The position numbers were made by a program, and so were the translations under genes. The notes under the pieces are model-generated. The model was given only the letters and a program-made list of their open reading frames with translations. It had not been told where the DNA came from and did not search any database. 64,000 bases of DNA from contig CAVVYW010000005.1 in NCBI GenBank assembly GCA_963752605.1, forward strand, positions 1,116,001 through 1,180,000, read 5' to 3'. Positions 17,927 through 27,676 of the stretch are shown here, piece after piece. Origin of the DNA: CAVVYW01 sp963752605 (GTDB lineage: Bacteria > Actinomycetota > Thermoleophilia > Solirubrobacterales > 70-9). Each line of letters begins with the position of its first letter. The first letter of the stretch is position 1.

Positions 17927-18695
17927 CGCGCGGCTGGAGGCAACCGCCCCGCCCCCGACCGCGGCGGCCAGCGCCGCGGCGCCGATCGCGATGCGACGGC
18001 CGAGCTTCTCGAAGCGCATCACCTCCCAGCCCTCGGCCTTGGCGACCTCCGCCAGAGCGTGGTCCGGGTTGACCACGACCGGATGGCCGACGGCGCGGAG
18101 CATCGGCAGGTCGGACGCGGAGTCGGAATAGGCGTAGGAGGCATCGAGATCGATGTCGTGCTTCTCGGCGAAGCGCCGCATCGCCTCGACCTTGCCCTCG
18201 CCGTAGACGAACGGCCCGTCCATCTGGCCGGTGTAGACGCCGTCGTCCCCGACCGCCCAGCGGGTTCCGATCCCGCCCTCCATGCCCAGCACCCCGGCGA
18301 GCATCCGCACGAGGTCGTTGCCGGCGGCGCTGACGATGAAGGTGGCCCGGCCCTCGTCCTGGTGGCGGTGCACCTCGTCGAGCATCTGCGGATAGATCCG
18401 CGGCAGGATCCCGGCGAGGATCTCCGGGGCCATCCGCTCGACGTCGCGCTCGGGCATCTCGGCAAAGATCCGCTTGGCCACGTCGAGGACCGCCCGGTCT
18501 GCGCGTCGGTTGCGCCACGAAGGCGATAGCGGAGGTGGTCCCGCCCCCACCTGGCAGCTGGCTGCGCGGCACGAAGCCCCTGCGGTTCGCGACGCGCGCG
18601 AACACCATGCCGCTGGACCCCGCCATCAGGGTCTTGTCGAGATCGAAGAAGGCCGCGGAGCGGCTAGGCGCCGTTGACTTCGAGGACGATGGCAT
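17923..18695 (-). CDS. HAD subfamily IB (SerB-like) phosphatase, frameshifted
   Basis: This phosphatase has HAD motif I AAFFDLDKTLMAGSSG, motif II in RATFIVSAAGNDLVRMLAG, the motif III lysine near YGEGKVEAMRRFAEKHD and motif IV SYAYSDSASDLPMLRAVGHP. A C-terminal hydrophobic stretch (RRIAIGAAALAAAVGGGAVA) suggests membrane association, as in actinobacterial SerB-like HAD-IB proteins. One frameshift lies near 18535. The start ATG at 18695 overlaps the thiolase 3' end by 32 nt. The C-terminal boundary is uncertain, because the observed frame runs on into the cyclase and the expected TGA lies one frame away. The substrate is unknown. Confidence 0.72.
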
Positions 18696-19849
18696 CGCCC
18701 TGGCCCCCGCCGGAGCAGATCGCGGCGACACCGAGGCCGCCGCCCTGGCGCTGGAGCTCGTGGATCAGCGCGCCGACGATGCGCGCGCCGGAGGCACCGA
18801 TCGGGTGCCCCAGGGCGATCGCGCCGCCGTTGACGTTGACCTTGTCCTCGTCCACGCCGAGCATGCGGACCGAGTTGAGGGCGACCGAGGCGAAGGCCTC
18901 GTTGATCTCCCAGAGGTCCACGTCCTCGGGCGACTTGCCGATCTTCTCGAGCGCCTGCTTGGCGGCGTTGGCCGGGGTCTTCGCCAGGTAGGGGAAGTCG
19001 TCGGCGACCTGGCCGTAGCTGAGCACGGTCGCGATCGGCGTCTTGCCCTCCTTCTTCGCCCACTCATCCGAGGCGACGATCACGGCGCCGGCGCCGTCGT
19101 TGACGCCCGGCGAGTTGCCGGCGGTGTGGGTGGCGTCGTCGCCGCCCACCGCCTTCAGCTTGGCGAGGGTCTCGAGGTCGGTGTCCGGCCGGATCGCCTC
19201 GTCCGTCTCGACCACCGTGTCGCCCTTCTTGCCGGGGACGGTCACCGAGACGATCTCCTCGGCGAGCTTGCCCGTCCTCGGTCGCCTTGTGGGCCAGCTG
19301 GTGCGAGCGGACGGCGAACTTGTCCATGTCGGCGCGGGTGATCTCGAGCTCGTTCGAGACCTCGCTGGCCTCGTTGATCATCTGCTTCTCGGTGAAGGGG
19401 TTGGTGAGCCCGTCGTGGGTCATGGCGTCGAGCGCCTTGACGTCGCCCATCCGGAAGCCGAAGCGGGCGTCGGGAAGCAGGTAGGGCGCCTGGCTCATCG
19501 ACTCCATGCCGCCGGTGACGCCGATGTCGAGGTCGCCGGCGCGAACCGCCTGGTCGGCGATGCCGATCGTCCTCATCCCGGAGGCGCAGACCTTGTTGAT
19601 GGTCTCCGAGGGCACCTCCTTCGGGATGTCGGCCTTGATCTGCGCCTGGCGCGAGGGGATCTGGCCCTGGCCGGCCTGCAGGACCTGGCCGTAGACGACG
19701 CCCTCGACCTGGTCGGGCGTCGACCTCGGCGCGGTCGAGCGCCTCGGAGATCACGGTCCCCCCCAGGTCGGTCGCGTCGAGCGGGGCGAGCCCGCCGCCC
19801 ATCTTCCCGAAGGGGTCCTGGCGGTCGAGAGGATCACGGTCTTCGGCAT
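18664..19849 (-). CDS. Acetyl-CoA C-acyltransferase (thiolase), three frameshifts
   Basis: Thiolase cleaves 3-ketoacyl-CoA or condenses two acetyl-CoA. The start MPKTVILSTARTPFGKMGGG is recovered by removing one extra base near 19817. The nucleophilic cysteine is in SETINKVCASGMRTIGIAD. Further signatures are VTGGMESMSQAPYLLP, WEINEAFASVALNSVR, NGGAIALGHPIGASGARIV and the acid/base cysteine CSGGGQGDAI. Additional one-base shifts fall near 19722 and 19276, each resolved by dropping one base of a short C or G run. About 394 residues is normal. It heads HAD and cyclase on the minus strand. Degradative versus biosynthetic role is not decided. Confidence 0.88.
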
Positions 19850-19937
19850 CGGCACCTTTCGTCGAAGTTGGGCCGGGAACGATAGCCGGGGCCGGTTTGG
19901 CCAGCGGCTCCGGCTATGCTCCGCCGGCCCGTGCAAG

Positions 19938-21433
19938 GTGGAGGTCGCCGAAAAGCCGCTCGCCGAGGCGAGGCCGACCTCACGCGTCGCCCTGTTCGAG
20001 GGCGAGGAGCTGCCGGAGCCGCTGGCGGGCGCGCCCGGATCCGACGCCGCCAAGGGCGGCTTCAGGAAGACCGCCCTGCTCCATCCCGAGGGCGGGCCGG
20101 TGCTGGTGGTTGGCCTCGGCGACCGCGAGGACTTCGACCTGGAGCGCGCGCGGGTGGCGGCGGCGCTGGCCGCGAAGCGGGCCGCGAGCCTGGAGGCCAC
20201 CTCCCTGGCCCTGGCCGTCCCGGACGAGGGCGAGGCCGCCGAGGTGGCGGCCGCCCTGGTCGAGGGCGCGACGCTCGCCTCCTACCGCTTCGACCGCTTC
20301 AAGAGCAAGAAGAACGGCGACGAGGACGAGGACGAGGCCCGACAAGAGGCTCGAGTCGCTGACCCTGCTCGGCGACTCCTCGCTGGCGGAGGCGGCGGAG
20401 GCGGCGCGGGTCACCGCGGAGGCCGCCAACGAGGCGCGGGAGCTGCAGCACCTGCCCTCGAACGTGGCGACCCCGACGTACCTGGCCGAGCGGGCCGAGG
20501 AGCTCGCGAAGGAGCTGGACTCCGTCTCGGTCGAGGTGCTCGACCGCAAGGCGATGGTCGAGAAAGGGCATGGGCGGCCTCGAGGCCGTCTCCGCCGGGA
20601 CAGACGAGGAGCCGCGGCTGATCGTGCTCCGCTACGAGGCCGGCGGGGACGGGGACACGCTGGGGCTGGTCGGCAAGGGCGTCACCTTCGACTCGGGAGG
20701 CATCTCGATCAAGCCCTCCGAGGGCATGCAGGAGATGAAGATGGACATGTCGGGCGCCGCCGCGGTGCTGGAGGCCGTCGAGGCGATCGCCGGCTCGAGA
20801 TCCCGATCAACCTGATCGCGGTCATCCCGTCCACCGAGAACATGCCGAGCGGACACGCGATCAAGCCCGGCGACATCATCACCCAGCTGAACGGCAAGAC
20901 CGTCGAGATCAACAACACCGACGCCGAGGGTCGGCTGATCCTCGCCGACGCGCTCGCCTACTGCGGTCGAGCTGGGCGCCGACCGCATCGTCGACCTTGC
21001 CACCCTGACCGGGGCGGTCCTGATCGGGCTCGGCTCCACCTACGCGGCCCTGATCTCCAACGACGACGCCTGGGCGGAGAAGGTCGCGCGAGTCGGCGGA
21101 GCGAACCGGCGAGCTGGCCTGGCGGCTGCCGCTGCACCCGGAGTACAAGGAGCTGACCAAGGGGACCGTGGCCGACCTCACCAACGCCTCCGCGAAGCGG
21201 AAGGCGGGGACGATCTACGCCGGGTCCTTCCTCGAGGAGTTCGTGGACGACGTGCCCTGGGTCCACCTCGACATCGCCGGCACCGCCTGGGACGTCGGCC
21301 GCGAGTACGTCGGCAAGGGCCCGACCGGCTACGGCGTGCGGCTGCTGGTGGACCTGGCCGCGCAGCGGCGTCAGCCGACGGCTCGAGCCGCCCGCGCAGC
21401 AGACTCGCGAGCCAGGCGAGCTTCGCCGGCTAG
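19938..21433 (+). CDS. pepA: Leucyl aminopeptidase, M17 family, about six frameshifts
   Basis: This cytosolic di-metal aminopeptidase removes N-terminal residues. The N-terminal domain (LLHPEGGPVLVVGLGDREDF) and the catalytic domain are both present. Metal and active-site blocks are GLVGKGVTFDSGGISIKPS, MQEMKMDMSGAAAVLEA, the hallmark NNTDAEGRLILADALAYC and VDLATLTGAVLIGLGS. One-base shifts occur near 20340, 20567, 20797, 20967, 21090 and 21372. The one at 20567 is an extra A in an A-run. The reconstructed length of about 498 residues is normal. The GTG at 19938 is a likely start. The stop shares a CTAG (21430-21433) with the opposing SCP2-like gene. Confidence 0.85.
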
Positions 21434-21814
21434 ACCGCGAGCAGCCGAATCAGGCGGCGCGCGAGGGTGCGGTCGCCCTCGACGCCGCACCGCTTGTTCG
21501 CGAGCCGGCCCGAGGCCGCGCGCGCCCCGCGGCCGGCGCGGGTCGGGGACGCCGTGGAAGCGGCCGCCGAGGATCGGCACCGTCGCGAAGTGGACGATGT
21601 CGGGAAGGCGGCCGGCGATCACCAGGTCGGGCTTGCGCAGGTCGCCGTCCTCGACGACGACGCTCTTCGGGCGGAAGGTGATCCGCAGCGGCGAGAAGTC
21701 CTCCGCGAAGCGGAACACGACCCGGCCCCGCATCTGGCCCGCCAGCGCCGGGTCGCGGCCGACGCCGCGCTCGATCAGGCCGAGGATGCTCGGCGCCACG
21801 CCGTCCTCGACCAT
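21430..21814 (-). CDS. SCP2-like sterol-transfer family protein, frameshifted
   Basis: The translation from the ATG at 21814 (MVEDGVAPSILGLIERGVGR) leads into GRVVFRFAEDFSPLRITFRP and KPDLVIAGRLPDIVHFATVP. This beta-sheet pattern is that of the SCP2 lipid-carrier fold. After a one-base shift near 21525 the C-terminus reads LANKRCGVEGDRTLARRL and ends IRLLAV. About 128 residues is the usual size for a free-standing SCP2 domain. It probably binds acyl or sterol ligands in the cytoplasm, consistent with neighbouring acyl-CoA genes. The upstream start is uncertain. Confidence 0.6.
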
Positions 21815-21895
21815 GCGGCCCAGGCGGACCCGCGGCCTGTCCGTTGGCGCAGCTCATGCGAGCGCGGATCGTAGGACCCGCGCCGGGCAGCTGCC

Positions 21896-22460
21896 CTACA
21901 GCTCGAGGATCATGCAGGTGGAGGTGCCGGTGGCGAGAAGCTTGCCCGAGTCCGCCTCGACCAGCTTCGCCTCGGAGACGGCCTGGCGCCGGCCGCCGTG
22001 CACGACGTCGGCCTCGACCCGCACCCGGCCCGTGTCCCGGGTGATCGGGCGGACGAACTTGACCTCGATCGTCTGGGTCGTGTACGCGGAGCCCTTGGGG
22101 AGGGTCGTGTGGACGGCGCAGCCCAGCGCCGAGTCGAGCAGGGTCGAGGCGTAGCCGCCGTGGACGACGCCGATCGGGTTGTAGTGCTCCTCCCCGGGCT
22201 CGCCCTCGAAGACCGCGTGCCCCTCGCTGACCTCGATCAGCGTGAAGTTCATGGTCACCGCGATCGGCGGCGGCGGGACCTCGCCGGCGGCGATCGCGCC
22301 GCATGTACTCGAGGCCCGACAGCTCGGCCCCCGCTCCCGCGGAGGGCATCGGGTCCTGCCAGGTGAGGGTCCGGGTGCGCGTGATCTCGGGCGAGATCTT
22401 GGCGAAGTCGGCGGCCGACGTGGCCGCCCGGCCGTCCTTGGCCACGTCGGTGGCGCTCAC
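21896..22460 (-). CDS. PaaI-type hotdog thioesterase, frameshifted
   Basis: This hotdog-fold thioesterase hydrolyses acyl-CoA esters. The core has YNPIGVVHGGYASTLLDSAL (catalytic HGG-x-x-x-x-L-D), TTQTIEVKFVRPITRDTGRV and GRRQAVSEAKLVEAD. The N-terminal part in the neighbouring frame (RTRTLTWQDPMPSAG to GLEYM) joins to AIAAGEVPPPPIAVTMNF after a one-base shift near 22306 and is typical for this family. The start is given at the GTG at 22460, but the frame is open further upstream and the small region 22464-22600 may belong to the same protein. It is divergent from the HxlR regulator. Confidence 0.82.
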
Positions 22461-22463
22461 GCG

Positions 22464-22600
22464 CGGGTCCTGCGCCGGGGAGCGGGCCTGTCGCCGTTCG
22501 GCGCGTCTTGACCGGGGCCGGGTAGTTGAGGTCCGCGAGGATCTCCTCGGCGAGTGATCTTCACTGCCTGCGGCTGGAACTTGAACTCGAGGTTTCTCAT
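22464..22600 (-). CDS. Possible short gene or N-terminal extension of the thioesterase
   Basis: From an ATG at 22600 the sequence reads MRNLEFKFQPQAVKI and, after a one-base shift, LAEEILADLNYPAPVKT. I do not recognise it. Because indels are dense here, I cannot tell whether it is a separate peptide or the start of the thioesterase reading frame. It is the first coding sequence after the symmetric divergent promoter, so its expression is likely controlled from there. Confidence 0.35.
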
Positions 22601-22621
22601 GGCGCTTGCCTCTCTCGAATG

Positions 22622-22676
22622 GTTGCTTGATGCAACTCGTGGTGCTACGCTACCAGCCTAGGTTGCGTGATGCAAC
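22622..22676. promoter_or_regulatory. Symmetric divergent promoter with two GTTGC-N5-GCAAC operators
   Basis: Two inverted repeats, GTTGC-TTGAT-GCAAC (22622-22636) and GTTGC-GTGAT-GCAAC (22662-22676), lie with centres 40 bp apart. Exactly between them the -10 boxes overlap: TACGCT on plus (22646-22651) and TAGCGT on minus (22652-22647). Each operator contains a -35 (TTGCTT at 22623-22628 on plus; TTGCAT at 22675-22670 on minus) at a 17 bp spacing. An HxlR dimer at either site would block both directions. Confidence 0.75.
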
Positions 22677-22700
22677 CAAGTGTGCGACAGTTCACACGAC

Positions 22701-23182
22701 GATGCTGGGCAAGGACTACGAAGGACAGCACTGCTCGGTGGCCCGCCCCTGGAGCTGATCGGGGAGCGCTGGACGCTGCTCGTGATCCGCGAGGTCCTCT
22801 ACGGGCGCCGCAAGTTCAGCGAGATGCAGAAGACGCTGGGGGTGGCCCGGAACGTGCTCACCAACCGGCTGCAGCGGCTGGTGGACGAGGGCATCCTCGA
22901 GCGCCGGCCCTACAGCGAGAAGCCCGAGCGCTACGAGTACTTCCTGACCGAGAAGGGCCTCGACCTCTGGCCGACCCTGGTCGCGCTGATGTTCTGGGGC
23001 GACAAGCACATGCCGCTCCCGAGCGGACCGCCGGCGCGGCTCGTCCACAAGGGCGAGTGCGGCGGCGCGGTCAACGACCGGCGGATCTGCGAGCGCTGCG
23101 GCAAGGAGCTGAGGTGCGGGAGGCCCGCGCCGAGATCAGCCCGGTCCTGGAGCGGCAGCTCGAGGAGGCCGGCGTCTCCTAG
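22701..23182 (+). CDS. HxlR-family transcriptional regulator, two frameshifts
   Basis: This winged-helix regulator starts at the ATG at 22701 (MLGKDYEGQHCSVARP) and, after one missing C in a CCCC run near 22745, continues LELIGERWTLLVIREVLYGR. The HTH is in FSEMQKTLGVARNVLTNRLQ, followed by the wing LERRPYSEKPERYEYFLTEK. The conserved N-terminal cysteine of HxlR sensors is present, and a second cysteine cluster (ICERCGKELRC) near the C-terminus could bind metal. A second shift near 23118 restores the end EISPVLERQLEEAGVS. It probably autoregulates through the repeats at 22622-22676 and controls the divergent thioesterase. Confidence 0.87.
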
Positions 23183-23219
23183 GCTGCGCACGCCGGCCTG
23201 TGCTTGACTGCGCCCGCGC

Positions 23220-24364
23220 ATGGACTTCGAGCTGACCGACGAGCAGCGGCTGCTGCGCGACACCGTCCGCGACTTCGCCCGCCAGGAGGTGGCGCCGGTC
23301 GCCGAGGAGCTCGACCGCGAGCACCGCTTCCCCTACGAGCTGGTCTCCAAGATGGGCGAGCTCGGCCTGATGGGGATCCCCTTCCCCGAGCAGTACGGCG
23401 GCGGCGGCGCCGACACCCTCGCCTACGCGCTCGCGGTCGAGGAGCTGACGCGGATCGACTCCTCGGTGGCGATCACGATGGCCGCCCACACCTCGCTCGG
23501 CACGATGCCGATCCACCTCTGGGGGACCGACGAGCAGAAGGACGACTGGCTGCCGCAGCTGTGCAGCGGCGGGAAGCTCGCCTCCTTCGGGCTGACCGAG
23601 CCCGAGGCGGGCTCCGACGCCGGCAACACCAAGACCACCGCAAGCTCGACGACGGCGAGTGGGTGGTGAACGGCGCGAAGCAGTTCATCACCAACGCCGG
23701 CACCGACATCTCCGGCTGCGTGACGATCACCGCGGTCACCGGCGACTCGAACGGCGCCAGGGAGATCTCCAACCTGATCGTCCCCAACGGGACGCCCGGC
23801 TACGTGGTCGGCGAGCCGTACCGGAAGATGGGCTGGAACGCCTCGGACACCCGGCCGCTCAGCTTCGAGGACGCCCGGGTGCCGGAGGGGAACCTGCTCG
23901 GCCGCCGCGGCGACGGCTTCAAGCAGTTCATGCAGATCCTCGACGGCGGCCGGATCGGCGTCGCGGCGATGGGCGTCGGCCTCGCCCAGGGCGCGCTCGA
24001 CGAGGCGCTCTCCTACGCGAAGGAGCGCAAGGCCTTCGGCCAGCCGATCTCGAAGTTCCAGGCGATCCAGGCGAAGATCGCCGACCTCTCGGCCCAGATC
24101 GAGGCCTCCCGGCTGCTGGTCTACCGCGCCGCGATCGAGAAGGACCGCGGCGAGCCGTTCACGCTGACCGCCGCCCAGGCGAAGCTGATCACCGGCCGGC
24201 TCGCGGTGCGCGCCACCGAGGAGGCGGTCCAGATCCACGGCGGCTACGGCTACATCGAGGAGTACCCGGTCTGCCGCTTCTACCGCGACGCCAAGATCCT
24301 CACCATCGGCGAGGGCACCGACGAGGTGCAGCAGATGGTGATCGCGCGCCAGCTCGGGTGCTGA
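23220..24364 (+). CDS. Acyl-CoA dehydrogenase, one frameshift
   Basis: This FAD enzyme introduces the 2,3-double bond in acyl-CoA and reduces ETF. The sequence begins MDFELTDEQRLLRDTVRDFA and carries FGLTEPEAGSDAGNTKTTA. After a two-base loss near 23640 it continues WVVNGAKQFITNAGT. The C-terminal domain shows ERKAFGQPISKFQAIQAKIA and IHGGYGYIEEYPVCRFYRDA, and the catalytic-base region ILTIGEGTDEVQQMVIARQL. The length of about 382 residues is normal. Its electron acceptors (etfAB and ETF-QO) are in the same window. The stop overlaps the next start (TGATG). Confidence 0.92.
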
Positions 24365-24746
24365 TGATGGCGAAGAAGACCGCTGAGATAGACGAAGCCG
24401 AGGCGCGCGAGCTGCTGAAGCGCGAGCGCGATCGCATCGAGAGCTCCTCGCAGACTCGGCGCGGGTGCGCCGAGCGAGGAGGATGAGGCGCGATACGGCC
24501 ACGGCCGCCGAGGACGACGCGGAGGTGATCGAGGACGAGCAGGTCGACGACGCCCTCGCGGCGCAGCTCCGCGCCGAGCTGGAGGCGTTGGAGCGCGCCG
24601 AGCAGCGGCTGAAGGACGGCACCTACGGCTTCTCGGTGGAGAGCGGCGAGCCGATCCCGGCCGAGCGCCTCAGGACGGTGCCCTGGGCCGAGCGCACCGC
24701 ACAGGAGCAGCAGCAGTCACGAGCGCGGCGCCGGCGCCGGCCCTAG
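24364..24746 (+). CDS. DksA/TraR-like protein lacking zinc cysteines, frameshifted
   Basis: The N-terminal coiled coil (ARELLKRERDRIESS) and, after a shift near 24450, an acidic second helix (VIEDEQVDDALAAQLRAELE) match the DksA/TraR layout. The C-terminal motif, usually GTYGxCxxCGxPI, reads GTYGFSVESGEPIPAERLRT, so the zinc cysteines are replaced. Cys-less DksA-like proteins of this kind are known in actinobacteria and may act at the RNA polymerase secondary channel. The start overlaps the acyl-CoA dehydrogenase stop by one base, so they are co-transcribed. Confidence 0.75.
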
Positions 24747-24750
24747 CCGC

Positions 24751-25513
24751 TCAGTCGATCAGCGCGCCGCCGCTGACGTTGATCGTCGCCGCGGTCATCG
24801 ACGAGCCGAGTCCGAGGCGGCGAAGGCCGCCGTGTTGCCGACGTCCTCCAGGGTCGCCGCCCGGCCGAGCAGCGTCTGGCCGCCATCCCCTCGGCGATCT
24901 GCTCCCGCCCCTCGAAGTCCTCCGGGAAGGTCTCGGGGATCCCGCCGGTCTCCAGCGGAGACGAACCGGATCCCGTGCGGGCCCAGCTCGACGGAGAACT
25001 GCCGCCGGAGCGACTCGACCGCGTCGAAGGCGAGCCGGGTGCCACCCAGGTAGTAGTCGCGCAGCGGGGCCGCGCGCTCCCCCGGACCGCCGAAGGCGAG
25101 GAACACCCCGGACTTCTGCTTGATCATGTGCGGGGCGGCGGCCTTCACGGTGAGGAAGTGAGTCCGCGCGGCGACGTTCACGGGCGCCATGAAGTCGTCG
25201 ACGTCCATCTCGTGCAGGGGAGTCCCGTGGGTGTACGGGTGGGTGATCGAGTTGAAGGAGATGTCCAGGCTGCCGGCCTCCTTCGCCACCGCGTCCGCGT
25301 GCTCGTCGACCGCCTTCTCGTCGAGCGCGTCCACCTGCGCGGTCTCGGCCTGCCCTCCGGCGGAGCGGATGTCCTCGGCCACCGCCTCGAGGGTCTCCTT
25401 GGTGCGCCCGGCGAGATGGACCCTCGCCCCCTCGCGCCCGAAGGCTCGGGCCACCGCGCCGCCGATCGACCTCCGCCTCCGTAGATCACCGCGTTCTTGT
25501 CCTCCAGGAGCAT
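24751..25513 (-). CDS. Non-classical short-chain dehydrogenase/reductase, frameshifted
   Basis: The Rossmann start MLLEDKNAVIYGGGG is joined, after a shift near 25465, to VARAFGREGARVHLAGRTKE. Further SDR blocks are AQVDALDEKAVDEHADAV and SFNSITHPYTHGTPL. The usual catalytic YxxxK is replaced: the segment reads RDYYLGGTRLAFDAVESLRR, with no lysine four residues after either tyrosine. The C-terminus LGRAATLEDVGNTAAFAASD and MTAATINVSGGALID confirms the family. Three shifts are seen. It may be a reductase with altered chemistry, such as enoyl reductase-like, or a non-catalytic form. Confidence 0.8.
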
Positions 25514-25592
25514 CTTCGACCTCCTCTGGTTGGGCGGCGCGTTCGCCGCTTCACGATCACGACGAGCGATCGTGCCCAATCGACGTTTCGGG

Positions 25593-25957
25593 CTAGGCCT
25601 CGGCCGGGACGGCGCTGATCTCGTCGGCGTTGCGGTCGCCACCTCGGCCGCGCGGGCCTTGCCCTCCCGGATCTCCCAGAACGAGCACAGCTCCAGCTCC
25701 TGGACCGCGGTGAGCGCCTCGTTCGGCCGGAAGCGCGGCGCGTCGCGCACCTGGTCGCGCTCATAGGCCGCCCAGAGCCGGCCCCCGGCCTCGGCGACGT
25801 GGTCGAAGGGGATCGCCGTGCAGCCGGCGATCGGGCCGATCCGGATCAGCGCCCAGCGCGGCTCGCCGCTCTCGGCATCCACGTGCAGGCCGGCGAGCTT
25901 GCCGAGGGTCCTGCCCTCGCGGCCGTCGATCCTCATCCCGATCCAGCCCTCAGGCAT
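25593..25957 (-). CDS. PRC-barrel-like domain protein, one frameshift
   Basis: The start MPEGWIGMRIDGREGRTLGK and the strands LAGLHVDAESGEPRWALIRI and FDHVAEAGGRLWAAYERDQV have the pattern of a PRC-barrel domain, a small beta-barrel found in RNA-processing and photosynthetic proteins. After a shift near 25640 it ends RNADEISAVPAEA. Its ATG overlaps the meaB 3' end by 8 nt, so they share a transcript. The function is unknown. Without the shift the frame would fuse to the SDR gene downstream, which I consider an artefact. Confidence 0.6.
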
Positions 25958-26906
25958 CGGCTCGCTCCAGCAGCTCGGTGGCGGCGCTGGCGGGATCGAG
26001 CTCGCGGCGGACGACGCGGTCGAGCAGCTCGCCCACCGAGGGGTCGTCGGCGATCGTCGACTCCAGCTTCCGGCGCATGCGCGCCGCGGCCAGCTCGAGC
26101 ACCTCGTTCCGCAGGTTGCGGGCACGGCGCTCCTCGAGCGTGCCCTCGGCCTCGATGTGGGCGCGGTGCTCGGTGATCTTCTCGGCGAGCTCGGCCACCC
26201 CCTCCCCCTTGGCCGCCTCGGTGCGGAGGATCGGGACCCTCCAGCTGACGTTGGGGCCGAGCGAGAGCACCCCGCGGATCTCCCGGATCATCGTGTCCGT
26301 GAGGGGGTGATCGGCCTTGTTGACGACGATGATGTCGGGGATCTCCATCACGCCGGCCTTCAGCGCCTGGATCGAGTCGCCGGAGCCGGGCATCAGGACG
26401 AGCACGACGGTGTCGCCGTGGTCGACGATGTCGATCTCCGCCTGGCCCACCCCCACCGTCTCGATGAAGACGTCGTCCTTGCCCGAGGCGTCCATCAGCA
26501 GCGCGGCCTGGAGGGTCGCCTCGGAGAGCCCGCCCAGCGCTCCGCGGCTCGCCATCGAGCGGATGAAGACGCCCTTGTCGAGGAAGTGCTCGGAGAGCCG
26601 GATGCGGTCGCCGAGCAGGGCGCCCTTCGTGAAGGCGCTGGAGGGGTCGATCGAGAGGACCGCGACGTCGCGGTCGTCCTCCCGCATCTCCTTTGTCAGG
26701 GCGCCGATCAGGGTGCTCTTGCCGACTCCCGGCGGCCCGGTCAGGCCGACGATCCTGGCCTTGCCGGTCTTCGGATAGACCTCGCGCACCAGCTCCCAGC
26801 CGGCGGGATCGTCGTTCTCGATCAGCGAGATCGCCTTGGCCAGCGCGCGCTTGTCGCCCGAGAGCAGTTTCTCGGCGAGCTTCGGCATCTGGGCCGCCTT
26901 CGCCAT
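25950..26906 (-). CDS. meaB: MeaB/ArgK-type GTPase, acyl-CoA mutase chaperone
   Basis: MeaB protects and reloads B12-dependent acyl-CoA mutases. The 318-residue G3E GTPase has the P-loop LTGPPGVGKSTLIGALTKEM, switch regions VLSIDPSSAFTKGALLGDRI and FIETVGVGQAEIDIVDHGD, and the base-specificity NKAD (DIIVVNKADHPLTD). The C-terminal helical arm used for dimerisation is present. The partner mutase subunits are at 13315 and 14691. The ATG at 26906 has a TAGACT box ending 9 nt upstream. Confidence 0.93.
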   Translation of the reverse strand: MAKAAQMPKLAEKLLSGDKRALAKAISLIENDDPAGWELVREVYPKTGKARIVGLTGPPGVGKSTLIGALTKEMREDDRDVAVLSIDPSSAFTKGALLGDRIRLSEHFLDKGVFIRSMASRGALGGLSEATLQAALLMDASGKDDVFIETVGVGQAEIDIVDHGDTVVLVLMPGSGDSIQALKAGVMEIPDIIVVNKADHPLTDTMIREIRGVLSLGPNVSWRVPILRTEAAKGEGVAELAEKITEHRAHIEAEGTLEERRARNLRNEVLELAAARMRRKLESTIADDPSVGELLDRVVRRELDPASAATELLERADA

Positions 26907-26987
26907 CGGCGCCGGAGTCTAGATGCGGCCGAACCTATGATCCGCCGCCGTGATCCGGCTGCTTCGCTTCCTGCCGGGAGAAGCGGG

Positions 26988-27603
26988 ATGCTGAACCTGC
27001 GCTACGCGCGGCTGCTCTGGCGATACCTCTGGCGGCGGTTCCTCACGCCCTCGGGCTGGCGCTGGCGAACGGAGGGCCCGGTGTTCTTCGGCAAGAACCT
27101 CCAGCTACAGATCGCGAAGGGCGCCGAGCTTCACCTGGGCCGGTTCAGCTGGATCGGCGACGGGACCAAGATCCGCTGCCACGAGGGCGTGGTCGAGATC
27201 GGCGCCCAAGACGGTGTTCGGCCAGGAGTGCACGATCTCGGCCTACAAGCGAGTGAGGATCGGCGAGGGGTGCGTGATCGCCGACCGGGCGATGTTCATC
27301 GACTTCGACCACGGGGTGACCGAGGTCGAGCGGCCGATCCGCCACCAGGGCATCTACAAGCGCGAGACGATCATCGGCTCCAACGTCTGGATCGGCTACA
27401 ACGCCTGCTTCCTGCGCGGCGTCCGCGTCGGCGACAACTCGATCGTCGGCACCAACTCGGTGGTGACCAAGGACGTGCCGGCCAACGCGGTGGTGGGCGG
27501 CGTGCCGGCGCGGATCATCCGCATGCGCGAGGCGCCGAAGGAGCTGCGCTGGCCCGATCCGGTCGAGCCCGAGGGCGAGGGAGTGCTGAAGCCGCCGAAC
27601 TGA
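26988..27603 (+). CDS. Hexapeptide-repeat acyltransferase, one frameshift
   Basis: This left-handed beta-helix acyltransferase resembles WbbJ/maltose O-acetyltransferases. The N-terminus is basic and hydrophobic (LNLRYARLLWRYLWRRFL). Hexapeptide repeats run through HLGRFSWIGDGTKI, VRIGEGCVIADRAMFIDFDH and IIGSNVWIGYNACFLRGVRV to VVGGVPARIIRM. An extra C in a CCC run near 27211 shifts the frame. It probably modifies a cell-surface glycan or lipid. TATGAT at 26935-26940 followed by a GTG at 26950 hints that the true start might lie upstream if another indel is present. Confidence 0.82.
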
Positions 27604-27626
27604 CGCGCCGCGGGGGTCGATGTGCA

Positions 27627-27656
27627 TATACTCAGTTTTGAGGCATGAGGCCTCAT
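27627..27656 (+). promoter_or_regulatory. Promoter-like -10 and 12-bp palindrome before the secreted protein
   Basis: TATACT (27627-27632) is a good -10 in an AT-richer stretch, and ATGAGGCCTCAT (27645-27656) is a perfect 12-bp palindrome in the transcribed leader, 20 bp before the ATG at 27677. No clear -35 is visible. Confidence 0.45.
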
Positions 27657-27676
27657 CGAAACTCGGGGGGTAAGGC

